A stretch of DNA of 10,027 nt from Chloroflexi bacterium RIFCSPLOWO2_02_FULL_71_16 (GTDB taxonomy: Bacteria; Chloroflexota; Limnocylindria; P2-11E), in contig MGON01000007.1 of the NCBI GenBank assembly GCA_001795345.1, forward strand, positions 207-10,233, written 5' to 3'. The position numbers and the translations under genes were made by a program. This document shows, one piece after another, positions 1-5,181 of the stretch. Below the pieces are notes generated by a model, which was not told the DNA's origin, did no database searches, and saw only the letters and a program-made list of their open reading frames with translations. The first letter of the stretch is position 1. Each line of letters opens with the position of its first letter.

Positions 1-201
1 CTCGGCGCGGGCTGGCCGACCCCCGCGCGTCCCGCGGTGCAGGCCGAGGACCTCGTGCCTCCCGGCGGAAGAGCGACGTTCAAGTTCTCGGTCACGGGTG
101 AGCTGCCGGGGAGCTACCTCATCCCGCTGCGCCCCGTGGTCGATGGCGTCACGTGGCTGGAGGACCAGGGCATGCACACCGTATTGAAGGTGCGCGACTA
201 G
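1..201 (+). CDS. C-terminal fragment of a protein ending in a bacterial NBR1-type Ig-like domain
   Basis: The gene enters from the left edge in frame 1 and ends at TAG 199-201, leaving 66 residues. The visible part has a proline/glycine turn (LVPPGG), alternating hydrophobic strands (FKFSVTG), a PGSY step, then RPVVDGVTWLEDQGM and a final beta strand before the stop. This 'VPPG..F.F.V...PG.Y...RPV.(D/E)GVTW.ED.G' pattern is what I know from the Ig-like domains related to the NBR1 central domain. These sit at the C-terminus of bacterial secreted, peptidoglycan-binding or hydrolase proteins and are frequent in Chloroflexota. They are thought to be adhesion or binding modules, not catalytic ones. 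The N-terminal part, which would tell the enzyme or binding type, lies outside the window. Coding frame is confident, domain name fairly so, whole-protein function unknown. Confidence 0.72.
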   Translation, partial: LGAGWPTPARPAVQAEDLVPPGGRATFKFSVTGELPGSYLIPLRPVVDGVTWLEDQGMHTVLKVRD

Positions 202-291
202 AGAGGCGTGAGCGAGCGTCCGGCTTTGCCGGCGCGAGCGAGCTTCGACGAGCGGGGTCGAGGCGGCGAGGCCGAAGGCCGAGCGCGAATA

Positions 292-963
292 TCAGGCGTG
301 CTCCTCGATCCAGACGGAGCCGTCCTCGCTGTGCTCCTTCTTCCAGATCGGGACGTCGCGCTTCAGCTCGTCGATCGCCGAGCGCGCCGCGGCGAAGGCC
401 GCATCCCGGTGCGGCGCGCCCGCCGCGACGATGACCGCGATCTCGCCGATGCCGAGGTCCCCGACGCGGTGATGCATCGCCACCCGGGCCGGCGCGTGCT
501 CGCGCTCGAGGCGGTCGGCGATCTCGCGCATCCGGCGCTCGGCCATCTCGGCGTACGCCTCGTACTCGAGATGGGTCACGCGCTTCCCGCGGCTCTGGTC
601 GCGCACCGTCCCGAGGAACACCGCGACGCCGCCGAACCCGTCCGCGCGCACGGCTGCGATGACGTCGTCGACCGAGAGCGGGGCCGTACCGACGGCGATC
701 CGCTCCATGGAAGGAGCGGCCCCGCCTGACACCGGCGGTATGAGCGCGAGCTCGTCGCCGTCGGCTAGCGCGGCGTCCGCGTCCACGTACTCCCGGTTGC
801 GGGCCATCACGACCTGGCGTCCCTCGGCCACGAGGGGGTGCTCGCGGAGCACCTCGCGGACCGCGTCGCGCACGAGCGCGCCGTCCGGCAGCTCGACCTG
901 GATGTGTCCGACCCCGGCGGCCTCGCGGTACGACGCGAACAGCCGTACCAGAACGCGGATCAT
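292..963 (-). CDS. moaX: Molybdopterin synthase, MoaD-MoaE fusion
   Basis: This 223-residue protein joins the two subunits of molybdopterin synthase, which turns cyclic pyranopterin monophosphate into molybdopterin in the cytoplasm during molybdenum cofactor synthesis. Residues 1-81 form a MoaD ubiquitin-like fold (start MIRVLVRLFASYRE, end IPPVSGG at 75-81). Residues about 86-223 are MoaE: GTVRDQSRGK at 118-127, LEYEAY at 132-137, HHRVGDLGIGE at 164-174, and the PIWKKE motif at 205-210 with the active-site lysine region (K201, K208/K209). The length equals MoaD plus MoaE with almost no linker. Free MoaD needs a C-terminal Gly-Gly for thiocarboxylation, yet here Gly80-Gly81 is internal. The similar MoaX fusion of Mycobacterium tuberculosis is known to need cleavage after this pair. 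The ATG at 963 lies 6 nt after a TAGGCT -10 box, which supports this start. No other moa gene is in view. Confidence 0.94.
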   Translation of the reverse strand: MIRVLVRLFASYREAAGVGHIQVELPDGALVRDAVREVLREHPLVAEGRQVVMARNREYVDADAALADGDELALIPPVSGGAAPSMERIAVGTAPLSVDDVIAAVRADGFGGVAVFLGTVRDQSRGKRVTHLEYEAYAEMAERRMREIADRLEREHAPARVAMHHRVGDLGIGEIAVIVAAGAPHRDAAFAAARSAIDELKRDVPIWKKEHSEDGSVWIEEHA

Positions 964-975
964 GGTCTGAGCCTA
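964..975 (-). promoter_or_regulatory. Leaderless -10 promoter box for the MoaD-MoaE gene
   Basis: Read on the minus strand, TAGGCT (975 to 970) is followed by 6 nt (CAGACC) and then the ATG at 963. A bacterial -10 hexamer normally ends 6-7 nt before the transcription start, so the transcript should begin at or within a base of the start codon. No -35 box is evident. The same hexamer faces the other way at 1007-1012. Confidence 0.55.
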
Positions 976-1006
976 CAGGCGAGCGAAGCGACAGCCAGCT
1001 TCACGC

Positions 1007-1021
1007 TAGGCTGCCCTTTGA
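1007..1021 (+). promoter_or_regulatory. Near-leaderless -10 promoter box for the DUF21/CBS gene
   Basis: TAGGCT (1007-1012) precedes the ATG at 1022 by 9 nt. There is no Shine-Dalgarno sequence in between (GCCCTTTGA), and the predicted start of transcription falls 1-3 nt before the ATG. The arrangement CTAG(G/A)CT-N9-start recurs before the histidine kinase at 7801, which makes chance less likely. Confidence 0.55.
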
Positions 1022-2329
1022 ATGGATCTCGGCGCGGCTCTGCCCGCGCTGGCGCTCACGCTCCTCCTGCTGCTGACGAACGGTTTCTTCGTGGCCGCCG
1101 AGTACGCGATCGTCCGCGTCCGCCGCACGCGGCTCGCGGAGCTGGCCGAAGGCGGGAGCCGCCGCGCGAGGCTGGCCATGCACATCAACGACTCGCTCGA
1201 CGACTACATCTCGACGGTCCAGGTCGGGGTCACGGGCGCGTCGCTGGGCATCGGCATCATCGGCGAGCCGGCGGTCGCGACGCTCCTCGAGCCCATGCTC
1301 GGCTGGCTCGCGGGCATCTCGGAGCCGCTCTTCCACACCGCGAGCTTCATCGTCGCGTACGGCCTCATCACGTACGTGACCCTGGTCGCCAGCGAGCTCG
1401 CGCCGAAATACGTCGCTCTCGAGCACGCGGTGCCGCTCGCCCTGGCCACCGCCTACCCCATGCACGTCGCCTATCGCGTGCTCTTCCCGTTCGTCTGGCT
1501 CGTGAATCGAGGCGCGGGGGCGCTCGTGCGGCTGTTCGGAGTGCGGCCCTCGAGCGACCTCGACGCCATGAGCGAGGAGGAGCTCAAGATGCTGGTGGCG
1601 GTCTCGAGCCGCAAGGGCGTGCTCCAGGAATCAGAGCGCGTCCTCCTGGTCAGGGCGCTCGACTTCGCGGACACCCTCGTCCGGCAGGTAATGGTCCCGC
1701 GGACCGAGATCGTGGGCATCGACGAGCGCAGCACGCTGCGCGAGCTGCGGGACATCGCGCGCGAGCGGCCCTTCACCCGGTTCCCGGTGTTCCAGGGCGA
1801 CCTCGATCACGTGGTGGGCGTCGTGCACATCAAGGATCTGGTCCCGGCCGTCGACCTGTCGCGGCCGGTCCGCGAGGTCATGCGCAAGCCGCTGTTCATG
1901 CCGGAGACCCAGGGCCTCGACCGCGCCCTCGCCGAATTCCGGCGCCAGCAGCTGCAGCTGGCCGTCGTGGTCGACGAGTTCGGTGGCACCGCCGGGATCG
2001 TCACGCTCGAGGACGTCTTCGAGCAGCTCGTCGGGGAGGTCCAGGACGAGTTCGACCGCGAGACCCCGCACTTCCGCGCCGAGAAGGACGGGACCTGGCT
2101 CATCGACGGCCTCGGCGGGCTGGGCGAGCTGCGCGAGCGCCTGGGGATGGAGCTCGAGGACGAGCCCTACGACTCCGTCGGCGGCCTCGTCTTCGGCCGG
2201 ATCGGGCGCCTCGCCAAGGTCGGGGATGCGGTCGAGATCGAAGGCCGGCGGTTCGTCGTGACCGCCCTCGATGGCCGCCGCGTGGCGCAGGTGCGCGTCG
2301 AGCGCGCCGCGTCCAAGCGCGGGCCGTGA
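1022..2329 (+). CDS. CNNM/DUF21-CBS-CorC membrane transporter family protein (hemolysin C-like)
   Basis: A 435-residue inner-membrane protein with the full CorC/CNNM architecture. Residues about 1-170 are the DUF21 (CNNM) transmembrane domain: a first helix at 7-28 running into NGFFVAAEYAIVRVRR, the ISTVQVGVTGASLGIGIIGEP stretch at 63-83, a helix around 106-124 followed by ASELAPKY (123-130), and a last helix around 140-163. Two CBS domains follow (about 215-335) with VMVPRTEI at 223-230 and VVDEFGGTAGIVTLEDVFE at 316-334. A CorC/HlyC C-terminal domain fills 345-425 (YDSVGGLVFGRIGRL at 383-397). Family members move or regulate Mg2+ or other divalent ions; the old name hemolysin reflects one early paper and should not be read as toxin. 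The stop overlaps the start of the flavin reductase-like gene by 4 nt, so the two are co-translated. The ion is not deducible from sequence. Confidence 0.93.
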   Translation: MDLGAALPALALTLLLLLTNGFFVAAEYAIVRVRRTRLAELAEGGSRRARLAMHINDSLDDYISTVQVGVTGASLGIGIIGEPAVATLLEPMLGWLAGISEPLFHTASFIVAYGLITYVTLVASELAPKYVALEHAVPLALATAYPMHVAYRVLFPFVWLVNRGAGALVRLFGVRPSSDLDAMSEEELKMLVAVSSRKGVLQESERVLLVRALDFADTLVRQVMVPRTEIVGIDERSTLRELRDIARERPFTRFPVFQGDLDHVVGVVHIKDLVPAVDLSRPVREVMRKPLFMPETQGLDRALAEFRRQQLQLAVVVDEFGGTAGIVTLEDVFEQLVGEVQDEFDRETPHFRAEKDGTWLIDGLGGLGELRERLGMELEDEPYDSVGGLVFGRIGRLAKVGDAVEIEGRRFVVTALDGRRVAQVRVERAASKRGP

Positions 2330-2814
2330 GCCCCGTCGCGGCCGGGGACCTCCGCCGGGTGGCCGGACGCTTCCCGACCGGCGTGACCGTCGTGACGGCG
2401 ACGGCCGCCGGCCGTCCCTGCGGCCTGACGGTCAGTAGCTTCACGTCGGTCTCGCTCGAGCCGCCCCTGGTCCTCGTCTGCATCGCCCGGACCGCTCGGG
2501 CCTACGCCTGCTTCGAAGCGGCGCAGAAGTTCGCCGTGAACGTCCTGGCCGACGACCAGGAGGCCGTCGCGCGGCTCTTCGCCAGCCTTTCCGAGGACAA
2601 GTTCCGGGGCCTCGCGTACCGGCCGTCGCCCGCCGGACATCCGCTCCTGGAGGGCGTCCACGCCTGGCTGGACTGCGAGACGGCCGCGCGCTACGAGGCG
2701 GGGACGCACACGGTGTACCTCGCGCGGGTCACCGACCTCGGCGCCGGCTCCGGCCGGCCGCTCCTCTTCTACCGGTCGGCGTACGCGCGTCTCGGAGGCG
2801 TCGCACCTCGCTGA
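2326..2814 (+). CDS. Flavin reductase-like (HpaC/DIM6-NTAB family) FMN-binding protein
   Basis: 162 residues from the GTG at 2326, which overlaps the preceding TGA (GTGA), the usual sign of translational coupling. Family marks are FPTGVTVVTA at 16-25, GLTVSSFTSVSLEPPLVLV at 33-51, FAVNVLADDQ at 69-78, GTHTVYLARV at 126-135 and the closing PLLFYRSAYARL at 145-156. These are the FMN-binding and dimer segments of the short-chain flavin reductases that pass reduced flavin to two-component monooxygenases. No partner monooxygenase is present here, and the neighbour is an ion-transport-type membrane protein, so the physiological partner is unknown. It could instead be a flavin-dependent oxidoreductase of the same split-barrel fold. 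The reading frame stays open far upstream (to about 838), but that part is antiphase to two better genes and is not coding. Confidence 0.88.
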   Translation: MSPVAAGDLRRVAGRFPTGVTVVTATAAGRPCGLTVSSFTSVSLEPPLVLVCIARTARAYACFEAAQKFAVNVLADDQEAVARLFASLSEDKFRGLAYRPSPAGHPLLEGVHAWLDCETAARYEAGTHTVYLARVTDLGAGSGRPLLFYRSAYARLGGVAPR

Positions 2815-2876
2815 CAGCGCCGCGTCGCGCGCCGTCACGCTCGCAACACGCTACCGCTGCCCTCGTTACAAGGTCG

Positions 2877-2882
2877 TTGACA
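2877..2882 (+). promoter_or_regulatory. Possible -35 box (TTGACA) upstream of the small membrane gene
   Basis: A perfect sigma-70 -35 hexamer, TTGACA, lies 76 nt before the ATG at 2959 in an otherwise GC-rich spacer. I find no convincing -10 hexamer 16-19 nt downstream (around 2899-2907 the sequence is CTCCCGTCT), so this may be chance. It is listed because the spacer 2815-2958 has no gene and the downstream ORF needs a promoter. Confidence 0.25.
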
Positions 2883-2944
2883 TGGCGCGCGATGCGGTCC
2901 TCCCGTCTGGCACGCCGGGTGCGTTCGCTGGGGTCAAAGGCAAG

Positions 2945-2951
2945 AAGGAGG
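2945..2951 (+). promoter_or_regulatory. Strong ribosome binding site of the 48-residue ORF
   Basis: AAGGAGG, a 7-nt match to the anti-Shine-Dalgarno sequence, sits 7 nt before the ATG at 2959. It is the best ribosome binding site in the window and is the main reason to accept this short ORF as a gene, since several neighbours are leaderless or translationally coupled. Confidence 0.75.
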
Positions 2952-2958
2952 CAACGAG

Positions 2959-3105
2959 ATGGATCTCATCGGCACCCTCGGCAGCGACGCCGGCCTCCTC
3001 CTCTTCTCGGCCGCCGGCCTGCTGGCGACGACCGTCGCCATCCTCTACGACACCAGGGACCAGCGCACCGACCTGGCGAAGGCGAACCTCCGGCTGGAGC
3101 GCTAG
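2959..3105 (+). CDS. Small single-pass membrane protein, 48 residues, unknown function
   Basis: ATG at 2959 to TAG at 3105, 48 residues. A hydrophobic segment at about 11-30 (AGLLLFSAAGLLATTVAILY) is preceded by a short neutral/acidic N-terminus (MDLIGTLGSD) and followed by a charged tail (DTRDQRTDLAKANLRLER). This suits a single helix with the charged tail in the cytoplasm. Support for expression: a perfect Shine-Dalgarno AAGGAGG at ideal spacing, a position in an otherwise empty intergenic stretch, and a GC-rich hairpin terminator starting 6 nt after the stop. I recognise no family. It is monocistronic and convergent with the parAB operon. It was too short for common ORF cut-offs. Confidence 0.68.
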   Translation: MDLIGTLGSDAGLLLFSAAGLLATTVAILYDTRDQRTDLAKANLRLER

Positions 3106-3110
3106 CGGGG

Positions 3111-3141
3111 CCGCGCCCTGCGGGCGCGGTCTCTTCTTGTT
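3111..3141 (+). terminator. Intrinsic terminator after the 48-residue ORF
   Basis: An 8-bp perfect stem, CCGCGCCC (3111-3118) with GGGCGCGG (3122-3129), a 3-nt loop, then the pyrimidine-rich tail TCTCTTCTTGTT (3130-3141). The tail is T-rich only in the plus direction, so it should end the small-gene transcript. The hairpin also lies just beyond the minus-strand stop at 3140-3142 and may protect the 3' end of the par operon transcript. Confidence 0.75.
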
Positions 3142-3328
3142 AGCGGGGCCGCACCGCGTCGACCAGGGCCCGGACGAAGGTACCCAGCTCCGAGAAGCGG
3201 TCGCCCCACCAGTCCTGGGTCCGGGGGTCCAGCAGCACGAGCAGCGCGACGGCCAGGACGAGGACGCCCGCGGTGACCGCGACGGCCGCGATGACGTTCC
3301 AGCGGAACGTCGGGCGCCGGACCGCCAC
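3140..3328 (-). CDS. Small membrane protein, third gene of the parAB operon, 62 residues
   Basis: The GTG at 3328 starts 2 nt after the parB stop (TAG 3333-3331); the ORF ends at TAA 3142-3140. The 62 residues have a basic N-terminus (MAVRRPTFRWN), one long hydrophobic helix at about 12-33 rich in Val/Ala/Leu, and a C-terminal stretch with aromatic and charged residues (DPRTQDWWGDRFSELGTFV at 34-52) that could form an amphipathic helix. By the positive-inside rule the N-terminus is cytoplasmic. Upstream of this GTG the same frame lies antiphase to parB and is not coding, so the gene is hidden inside a longer open frame. The tight spacing says it is co-translated with ParB. I know no family for it; a role in tethering the partition complex to the membrane is only a guess. 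Confidence 0.65.
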   Translation of the reverse strand: MAVRRPTFRWNVIAAVAVTAGVLVLAVALLVLLDPRTQDWWGDRFSELGTFVRALVDAVRPR

Positions 3329-3330
3329 CG

Positions 3331-4263
3331 CTAAGCGTGCCGCAGGCGCGCGACCAGGTTGTCCATCCGCGCTCGGGAGATCGTGAGGAACTTCGCCAGG
3401 TTCTGGCGGTCGCCCTCGGGGACGCCGTCCGAGGCCTCGAGCGCCCGCGCCAGCTCGGCCAGGGCCTCGTTCAGCTTCCGCGTCCCGAGGATGAGCGCGT
3501 CGTCGCGGAGCGGCGGGGGGCCCTCCTTCTCCTCCCTGGGAGGCTGAGCCGTCGGGTCGAGGATCTTCTGGACGCGCTCGTGGAGCTTGAGCAGGGTGAG
3601 CTCCCCGCCGAGGACCCGCTTCACGAGCGCCCGGCGTCGCTTCTTGTCCTCGATCTTCATGAGCTCGTAGGCGTGGGTGATCGTGTCGTAGCGCTGGGCG
3701 ACCATCTCGCGCACGTCGTCGGGCGCGTTCGCCAGGCGCAGCCGGTTCTCGACGTAGCCCTTGTCCTTGCCGAGCTTCCCGGCGAGCCCGCGGATCGAGT
3801 AGCCCAGCTCGTTCGTCATCTTGTGGTAGATGAACGCCTCGTCGAGCGGCGAGAGATCCTCGCGCTGCAGGTTCTCGATGAGCGCGATCTCGAGCGCGGT
3901 CGCGTCGTCGAACCGCTCGACGATCGCGGGCACCGTCTCGCGGCCGGCGAGCTTCGACGCGCGCCAGCGGCGCTCGCCGGCGATGATCTCGTAGCCCTCG
4001 CCGCTCGGCCGCACGAGGATCGGCTGCAGGACGCCGTGCTCGGTGATCGAAGCGGCGAGCTCCTTCAGCGTCTCCTGGTGCCACGTCATGCGCGGCTGCG
4101 AGGGATTCGGCTCGATCTTCTCGATCGGGATCTCGCGCACCGCGGTCGGCGTGCGCGCCGAGAGCAGGCTGATGATGCCGGCCTGCGTCTCGGATTCCTG
4201 CTGGAAGATCCGGCTCCCCGCGTCGCGGAAGGACTTCGTCCGCCGGTCTCGGGTGCTAAGCAT
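3331..4263 (-). CDS. parB: Chromosome partitioning protein ParB
   Basis: 310 residues. ParB is a CTP-dependent clamp that loads on parS and, with ParA, segregates chromosome origins. Visible parts: the N-terminal CTP-binding domain begins at about 43 (REIPIEKIEPNPSQPR), with GVLQPILVRP at 77-86, GERRWRAS at 96-103 and ENLQREDLSPLDEA at 130-143. The helix-turn-helix lies around 155-180 (YSIRGLAGKLGKDKGYVENRLRL), followed by a helical region to about 235, a charged linker rich in Pro/Glu (239-251), and a C-terminal helical dimerisation segment (262-310). The start ATG overlaps the parA stop by 8 nt, and GAGGTGG about 3-9 nt upstream is a good ribosome binding site. The 42-residue N-terminal region is basic but lacks the usual GLGRGL box that stimulates ParA. 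No parS-like 16-mer was seen in the window. Confidence 0.95.
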   Translation of the reverse strand: MLSTRDRRTKSFRDAGSRIFQQESETQAGIISLLSARTPTAVREIPIEKIEPNPSQPRMTWHQETLKELAASITEHGVLQPILVRPSGEGYEIIAGERRWRASKLAGRETVPAIVERFDDATALEIALIENLQREDLSPLDEAFIYHKMTNELGYSIRGLAGKLGKDKGYVENRLRLANAPDDVREMVAQRYDTITHAYELMKIEDKKRRRALVKRVLGGELTLLKLHERVQKILDPTAQPPREEKEGPPPLRDDALILGTRKLNEALAELARALEASDGVPEGDRQNLAKFLTISRARMDNLVARLRHA

Positions 4264-5032
4264 GGGCCACCTCTTTCGCGAGCTCGAGGAAGCTCTTCGC
4301 GGCCTCCGAGCGGGCGTCGTATGTGGTGATCGGCACGCCCGCGGTGGGCGCCTCGCCGATCTTCACCGACTGGCGGATCACGGTGCGGAAGACCGGATGG
4401 TCGCCGGTCTCCTTCAGCGAGTCGAGCATGTCGCGTCCCAGGATCGTCCGGCTGTCGTAGAAGGTCGGCAGCAGGCCGAGCACCTGGAGGCGCGGGTTCA
4501 AGCGAGCCTGCACCGTCTTGATGATCTTCAGGAGCGCGGCGACGCCCTTGAGCGAGTAGTACTGCGTCTGCACCGGGATGATCACGCCGTCCGCCGCGAC
4601 GAGCGCGTTCAGCGTGAGCAGCCCGAGCGTCGGCGGGCAATCGATGACGATGTGCGAATAGCGATCCGCGACGTCGGGCGTGACCTTGTCGCGAAGCGCC
4701 ATCTCGCGTCCGATGGCGGTCATGAGCTCCATCTCGGCGGCCGACAGATCGATCGTCGTCGGCGCGACGTCGAGACGAGGGGTCTTGGTCTCACGGATGA
4801 CCGAAGCCAGCGACACGTCGGGCTCGACGATGACCTGCGCCATGCCGCGCTCGACACTGTTCAGGTCGATGCCGAGGCCTACGGACAGGTTGCCCTGGGG
4901 ATCGAGGTCGATGCAGAGGACCCGCTCACCGAGCTGCGCGAGCGCGCCGCCCAGATTGATCGCGCAGGTGGTCTTGCCGACGCCGCCCTTTTGGTTCGCT
5001 ATCGCGATGATGCGTCCCAACGCGCCTCCCAT
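4256..5032 (-). CDS. parA: Chromosome partitioning ATPase ParA (Soj-type)
   Basis: 258 residues from the ATG at 5032. It is a deviant Walker-A P-loop ATPase that binds DNA non-specifically when ATP-bound and moves ParB-parS complexes. Motifs: NQKGGVGKTT at 13-22 with the signature lysine, VLCIDLDPQGNLS at about 38-50, a Walker B-like IVIDCPPTLGLLTLNAL further on, then PVQTQYYSLKGV. It lacks an N-terminal helix-turn-helix, so it is the short chromosomal type and not the long plasmid type Ia. An in-frame TTG at 5020 is a serious alternative start: it gives MGRIIAIANQKGG, the common family N-terminus, and GGGAGG lies 4 nt before it. Upstream in-frame ATGs at 5056 and 5101 would run through the promoter region and are not favoured. 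First gene of a three-gene operon. Confidence 0.95.
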   Translation of the reverse strand: MGGALGRIIAIANQKGGVGKTTCAINLGGALAQLGERVLCIDLDPQGNLSVGLGIDLNSVERGMAQVIVEPDVSLASVIRETKTPRLDVAPTTIDLSAAEMELMTAIGREMALRDKVTPDVADRYSHIVIDCPPTLGLLTLNALVAADGVIIPVQTQYYSLKGVAALLKIIKTVQARLNPRLQVLGLLPTFYDSRTILGRDMLDSLKETGDHPVFRTVIRQSVKIGEAPTAGVPITTYDARSEAAKSFLELAKEVAHA

Positions 5033-5089
5033 GGCGAGACTCGGCCGTCTCCCCATGCGCGCGCAGTCGCGACGCGCCAGCCGTGCGTC

Positions 5090-5095
5090 ACTATA
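5090..5095 (-). promoter_or_regulatory. Probable -10 box of the parA operon
   Basis: On the minus strand the hexamer TATAGT (5095 to 5090) differs from TATAAT at one position. Transcription would start near 5083, about 50 nt before the parA ATG. It overlaps by four bases the -10 box proposed for the divergent tRNA. No good -35 is visible (CTACGG at the right distance). Confidence 0.45.
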
Positions 5096-5097
5096 GA
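5092..5097 (+). promoter_or_regulatory. Probable -10 box of the tRNA-dehydratase operon
   Basis: TATAGA at 5092-5097 would place the transcription start at about 5104, leaving a 4-5 nt leader before the tRNA. Short leaders are common for single tRNA genes. It is the only AT-rich hexamer in the 75-bp divergent spacer, and -35 similarity is poor. Confidence 0.45.
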
Positions 5098-5107
5098 GCA
5101 CAGACCA

Positions 5108-5179
5108 CGGCCCGTAGCTCAGTGGTAGAGCGGCAAACTCATAATTTGCTGGTCCCAGGTTCGATCCCTGGCGGGCCGA
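5108..5179 (+). tRNA. tRNA with CAU anticodon, probably elongator tRNA-Met
   Basis: A full cloverleaf: 7-bp acceptor stem CGGCCCG/CGGGCCG, D stem GCTC/GAGC, anticodon stem GCAAA/TTTGC with loop CTCATAA (anticodon CAT), and T arm CCAGG-TTCGATC-CCTGG, with discriminator A at 5179. The first pair is C1-G72, properly paired, and the anticodon stem lacks the three G-C pairs of initiator tRNA, so this is not the initiator. The CCA end is not encoded (CCG follows), so a CCA-adding enzyme must finish it. A CAU anticodon can also belong to tRNA-Ile2, modified to lysidine; the C4-G69 and C5-G68 pairs resemble the E. coli Ile2 determinants, so Met is likely but not certain. Confidence 0.95.
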
Positions 5180-5181
5180 CC

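Noticed and set aside
211..290. Small hairpins (CCGGC-TTT-GCCGG at 220-232, GGCC-GAA-GGCC near 270-280) between the two convergent genes as terminators
   Set aside because: Stems are only 4-5 bp and no T-run follows on either strand, so they are not distinguishable from chance in such GC-rich DNA.
838..2325. Upstream part of the 658-residue frame that ends with the flavin reductase
   Set aside because: It runs in another phase across the moaX and CNNM genes; only the section from GTG 2326 has family motifs.
3337..4329. Plus-strand ORF of 330 residues opposite parB
   Set aside because: Antisense shadow frame. The same applies to the 361-residue plus ORF at 4043-5128 opposite parA.
5083..5181. 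N-terminal extension of the dehydratase frame starting at ATG 5083, with a peptide like SSVVERQTHNLLVPGS
   Set aside because: This is the tRNA gene read as protein, a well-known database artefact. The open frame through the tRNA does not make it coding.
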